This document shows, piece after piece, positions 63,883 to 64,000 of a stretch of 64,000 bases of DNA. This stretch comes from Accumulibacter sp. (GTDB lineage Bacteria > Pseudomonadota > Gammaproteobacteria > Burkholderiales > Rhodocyclaceae): assembly GCA_017302455.1 (NCBI GenBank), contig JAFLDO010000010.1, positions 1 to 64,000 on the forward strand. The letters are read 5' to 3'. The position numbers and the translations under genes were made by a program. Below the pieces are notes generated by a model. It did not search any database, was not told the DNA's origin, and saw nothing but the letters and a program-made list of their open reading frames with translations. Numbering within the stretch: position 1 is the first letter of the stretch; each line of letters starts with the position of its first letter.

Positions 63883-64000
63883 TGCCGCCGGCGATCATTC
63901 GCGTCGTTGCGCTCGGCAAATCCTACAGCACGGCTGCCGGACCCTTCCCGGCACTCAGGGGCGTCGATCTGAACGTCGAGCCAGGCGAGTTCGTGGCCAT
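63882..64000 (+). CDS. MacB-type ABC transporter ATPase/permease, N-terminal fragment
   Basis: The visible 39 codons begin IIRVVALGKSYSTAAGPFPA, then VDLNVEPGEFVA, the standard start of MacB/LolD-type ATPase domains, just before Walker A. The ATG overlaps the adaptor's stop (TGATG). The gene continues past the window edge. Confidence 0.85.
   Translation, partial: MPPAIIRVVALGKSYSTAAGPFPALRGVDLNVEPGEFVA

Noticed and set aside
1-64000. tRNA, rRNA or prophage/insertion-sequence genes
   Set aside because: No rRNA-like stretch, cloverleaf-type gene, transposase or integrase was seen by eye in the window.

Overview
The window is GC-rich chromosomal DNA, densely coding on both strands, with no rRNA, tRNA, CRISPR array or insertion sequence that I could see. 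Gene content points to a betaproteobacterium of the Rhodocyclales, most like 'Candidatus Accumulibacter' or a close relative. The clues are a PEP-CTERM/exosortase-type secreted protein beside a PrsT-type TPR lipoprotein, a DUF1631 protein, a full ISC operon led by IscR and CysE, glycolate oxidase glcDEF, and a duplicated high-affinity phosphate system with PhoU-PhoB-PhoR. The genus is an inference from gene content; I could not run a search.

Layout. 1-4.9 kb: a PEP-CTERM protein with a truncated sorting tail, driven by a near-perfect sigma-54 promoter, then prsT and a small lipoprotein. 5-9.9 kb: DUF1631 protein, RhlE helicase, a PP2C phosphatase and an unknown gene. 10-15.2 kb: glcD-glcE-glcF followed by an acyl-CoA synthetase-like gene whose catalytic motifs and C-terminal domain are missing. 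15.4-18.7 kb: a PLP decarboxylase, a YihY membrane protein and a Nudix hydrolase. 18.8-27.7 kb: a long minus-strand iron-sulfur block trmJ-cysE-iscR-(second desulfurase)-iscS-iscU-iscA-hscB-hscA-fdx-iscX-DUF2237. 27.8-33 kb: suhB, ald, an ECF sigma/zinc-finger anti-sigma pair and phoX. 33.2-36 kb: a Zn/Mn ABC importer with a possible small coupled membrane ORF. 36.1-41.6 kb: two pstS genes, each with its own Pho box, then pstCAB. 41.6-45 kb: a trypsin-like protease, a YidB-like protein, an ecotin without its usual disulfide, and a membrane protein preceded by a 32-codon leader ORF. 45-47.8 kb: phoU-phoB-phoR with a Pho box. 47.9-53.7 kb: the Mrp antiporter operon mrpA(B)CDEFG. 53.9-61.1 kb: CBS/nucleotidyltransferase protein, a small winged-helix-like protein, truncated haemoglobin, TypA, an HpaB/4-hydroxybutyryl-CoA-dehydratase-family flavoprotein, AcpH and a DUF3301 protein. 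61.2-64 kb: tolC, a MacA-like adaptor and the start of a MacB-like ATPase, cut by the window edge.

How it fits together. The largest theme is phosphate: PhoB/PhoR/PhoU, PstS x2, PstCAB and PhoX, with three Pho boxes of the same two-heptamer architecture upstream of pstS1, pstS2 and phoU. The second theme is Fe-S cluster assembly, where IscR keeps the three cluster cysteines and its promoter carries type-1 IscR half-sites; hscA, fdx, iscX and a DUF2237 gene are joined by 4-nt overlaps. The third is envelope and efflux functions (Mrp antiporter, TolC/MacAB, PEP-CTERM/PrsT).

Most unusual items: the sigma-54-driven PEP-CTERM gene that lost its sorting anchor, the degenerate acyl-CoA synthetase behind glcDEF, DUF2237 as the terminal gene of the ISC operon, the cysteine-free ecotin near a serine protease, the leader ORF at 44.7 kb, and an HpaB-family enzyme lacking two Fe-S ligands.
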